From Kingdonia uniflora (lineage: Eukaryota; Streptophyta; Magnoliopsida; Ranunculales; Circaeasteraceae): a stretch of DNA of 64,000 bases. Position 1 is the stretch's first letter. Each line of letters opens with the position of its first letter. Position numbers and translations under genes: made by a program. Of the stretch, positions 63,600-64,000 are shown piece after piece. The notes under the pieces are model-generated. The model was not told the origin of the DNA, did not search any database, and saw only the letters and a program-made list of their open reading frames with translations. Location of the stretch: positions 2,542,001-2,606,000 of the forward strand of contig JACGCM010001844.1 in assembly GCA_014058105.1 (NCBI GenBank), read 5' to 3'.

Positions 63600-64000
63600 G
63601 TATTTAAAGTCTTAGTTATGCCTTGTAGGTAGGGCTGTAAATGGACCGGACTGGACTAGGATCTGCTATGATTCTAGTCCGATCCGTTAAGAAATAGGTC
63701 CTAACCTAATCCGAATCCTACTGTGGATCCTAACCCGGTCCGAACAGATCCTTTAACAAAAAAAAACGTTTCTAAAAGGGTAAAATCTTAAAGAATTGTT
63801 ACATGAATTTTTTTTTTTTTTTTTTTACGAATACTCATTCTAAGCAAAACCCTAAACCTAAGTTTACACTTAAATATTTTCTTCTTCGGCCTTCATGGAG
63901 TTGCAAAAAACAAAAGGGAAAAGAAAAAAATCCCTCTTAGTTTAAGAGAAGCAAATACTCTATTATGGGCATGAGTTACTATTTCAAAGAATACAGAGAC
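63600..64000. other. CSLD intron 3, cut by window end
   Basis: It starts at GT 63600-63601 within the conserved RPPGAL region. A repeat starting GGGCTGTAAATGGACCGGAC (63632 to about 63765) consists of CCGATCC/GGATC-like words and resembles plant MITE ends. T and A runs follow. Confidence 0.6.

Overview
The window is AT-rich nuclear DNA of a flowering plant, probably a eudicot. The evidence is three intron-containing plant genes with GT-AG splice sites and conserved reading frames (TOL1-type ENTH/VHS/GAT protein, ABHD17-type serine hydrolase, cellulose synthase-like D), surrounded by plant-type transposable elements. There is no sign of prokaryotic or organellar gene organisation. The species cannot be told from the sequence.

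The left part (1 to about 38.5 kb) holds no intact host gene. It is a nest of transposons: CACTA (En/Spm) transposase remnants at 1-1593, 4388-4628, 6515-6920 and 19672-20212; a 2.5-kb solo LTR (1712-4195, perfect 5-bp target duplication) inside the first of these; a decayed intronless SRP54 copy (5050-6217, minus); a 12.3-kb Mutator-like element (MULE, 7236-19529); a CACTA terminus at 20822 with a 73-nt tRNA-like cloverleaf beside it; a second copy of the long LTR (22611-24966, truncated); LTR and reverse transcriptase debris; a foldback MITE (26237-26607); a decayed Ty1/copia element with both LTRs (26940-31727); and a hAT deletion derivative (34850-38513) into which a third copy of the long LTR jumped (34879-37448, perfect 5-bp target duplication).

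The MULE is the most unusual object. Its terminal inverted repeats enclose two convergent, decayed genes: a plus-strand plant mobile domain (PMD) gene with coiled-coil exons, and a minus-strand FAR1/MULE-type transposase (DDE residues and a degenerate SWIM finger visible). Seven small arrays of an 18-bp palindrome, consensus ATTGTCGANNTCGACAAT, mostly spaced 52 bp apart, lie in its introns and non-coding spacers. I found no copies outside the element.

The right part (38.9-64 kb) is a gene block, all on the plus strand: TOL1 (38953-48612), the ABHD17-like hydrolase (50517-57682) and a CSLD3-type gene (from 58997, running off the window). Their introns are swollen by insertions, including LINE fragments, two MITEs with clear target duplications, and a nearly perfect 850-bp tandem triplication in TOL1 intron 2. 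The three genes act in unrelated processes (ubiquitin-dependent endosomal sorting, predicted S-depalmitoylation at membranes, and beta-glucan synthesis for tip growth), so their order is ordinary plant gene arrangement and not an operon.
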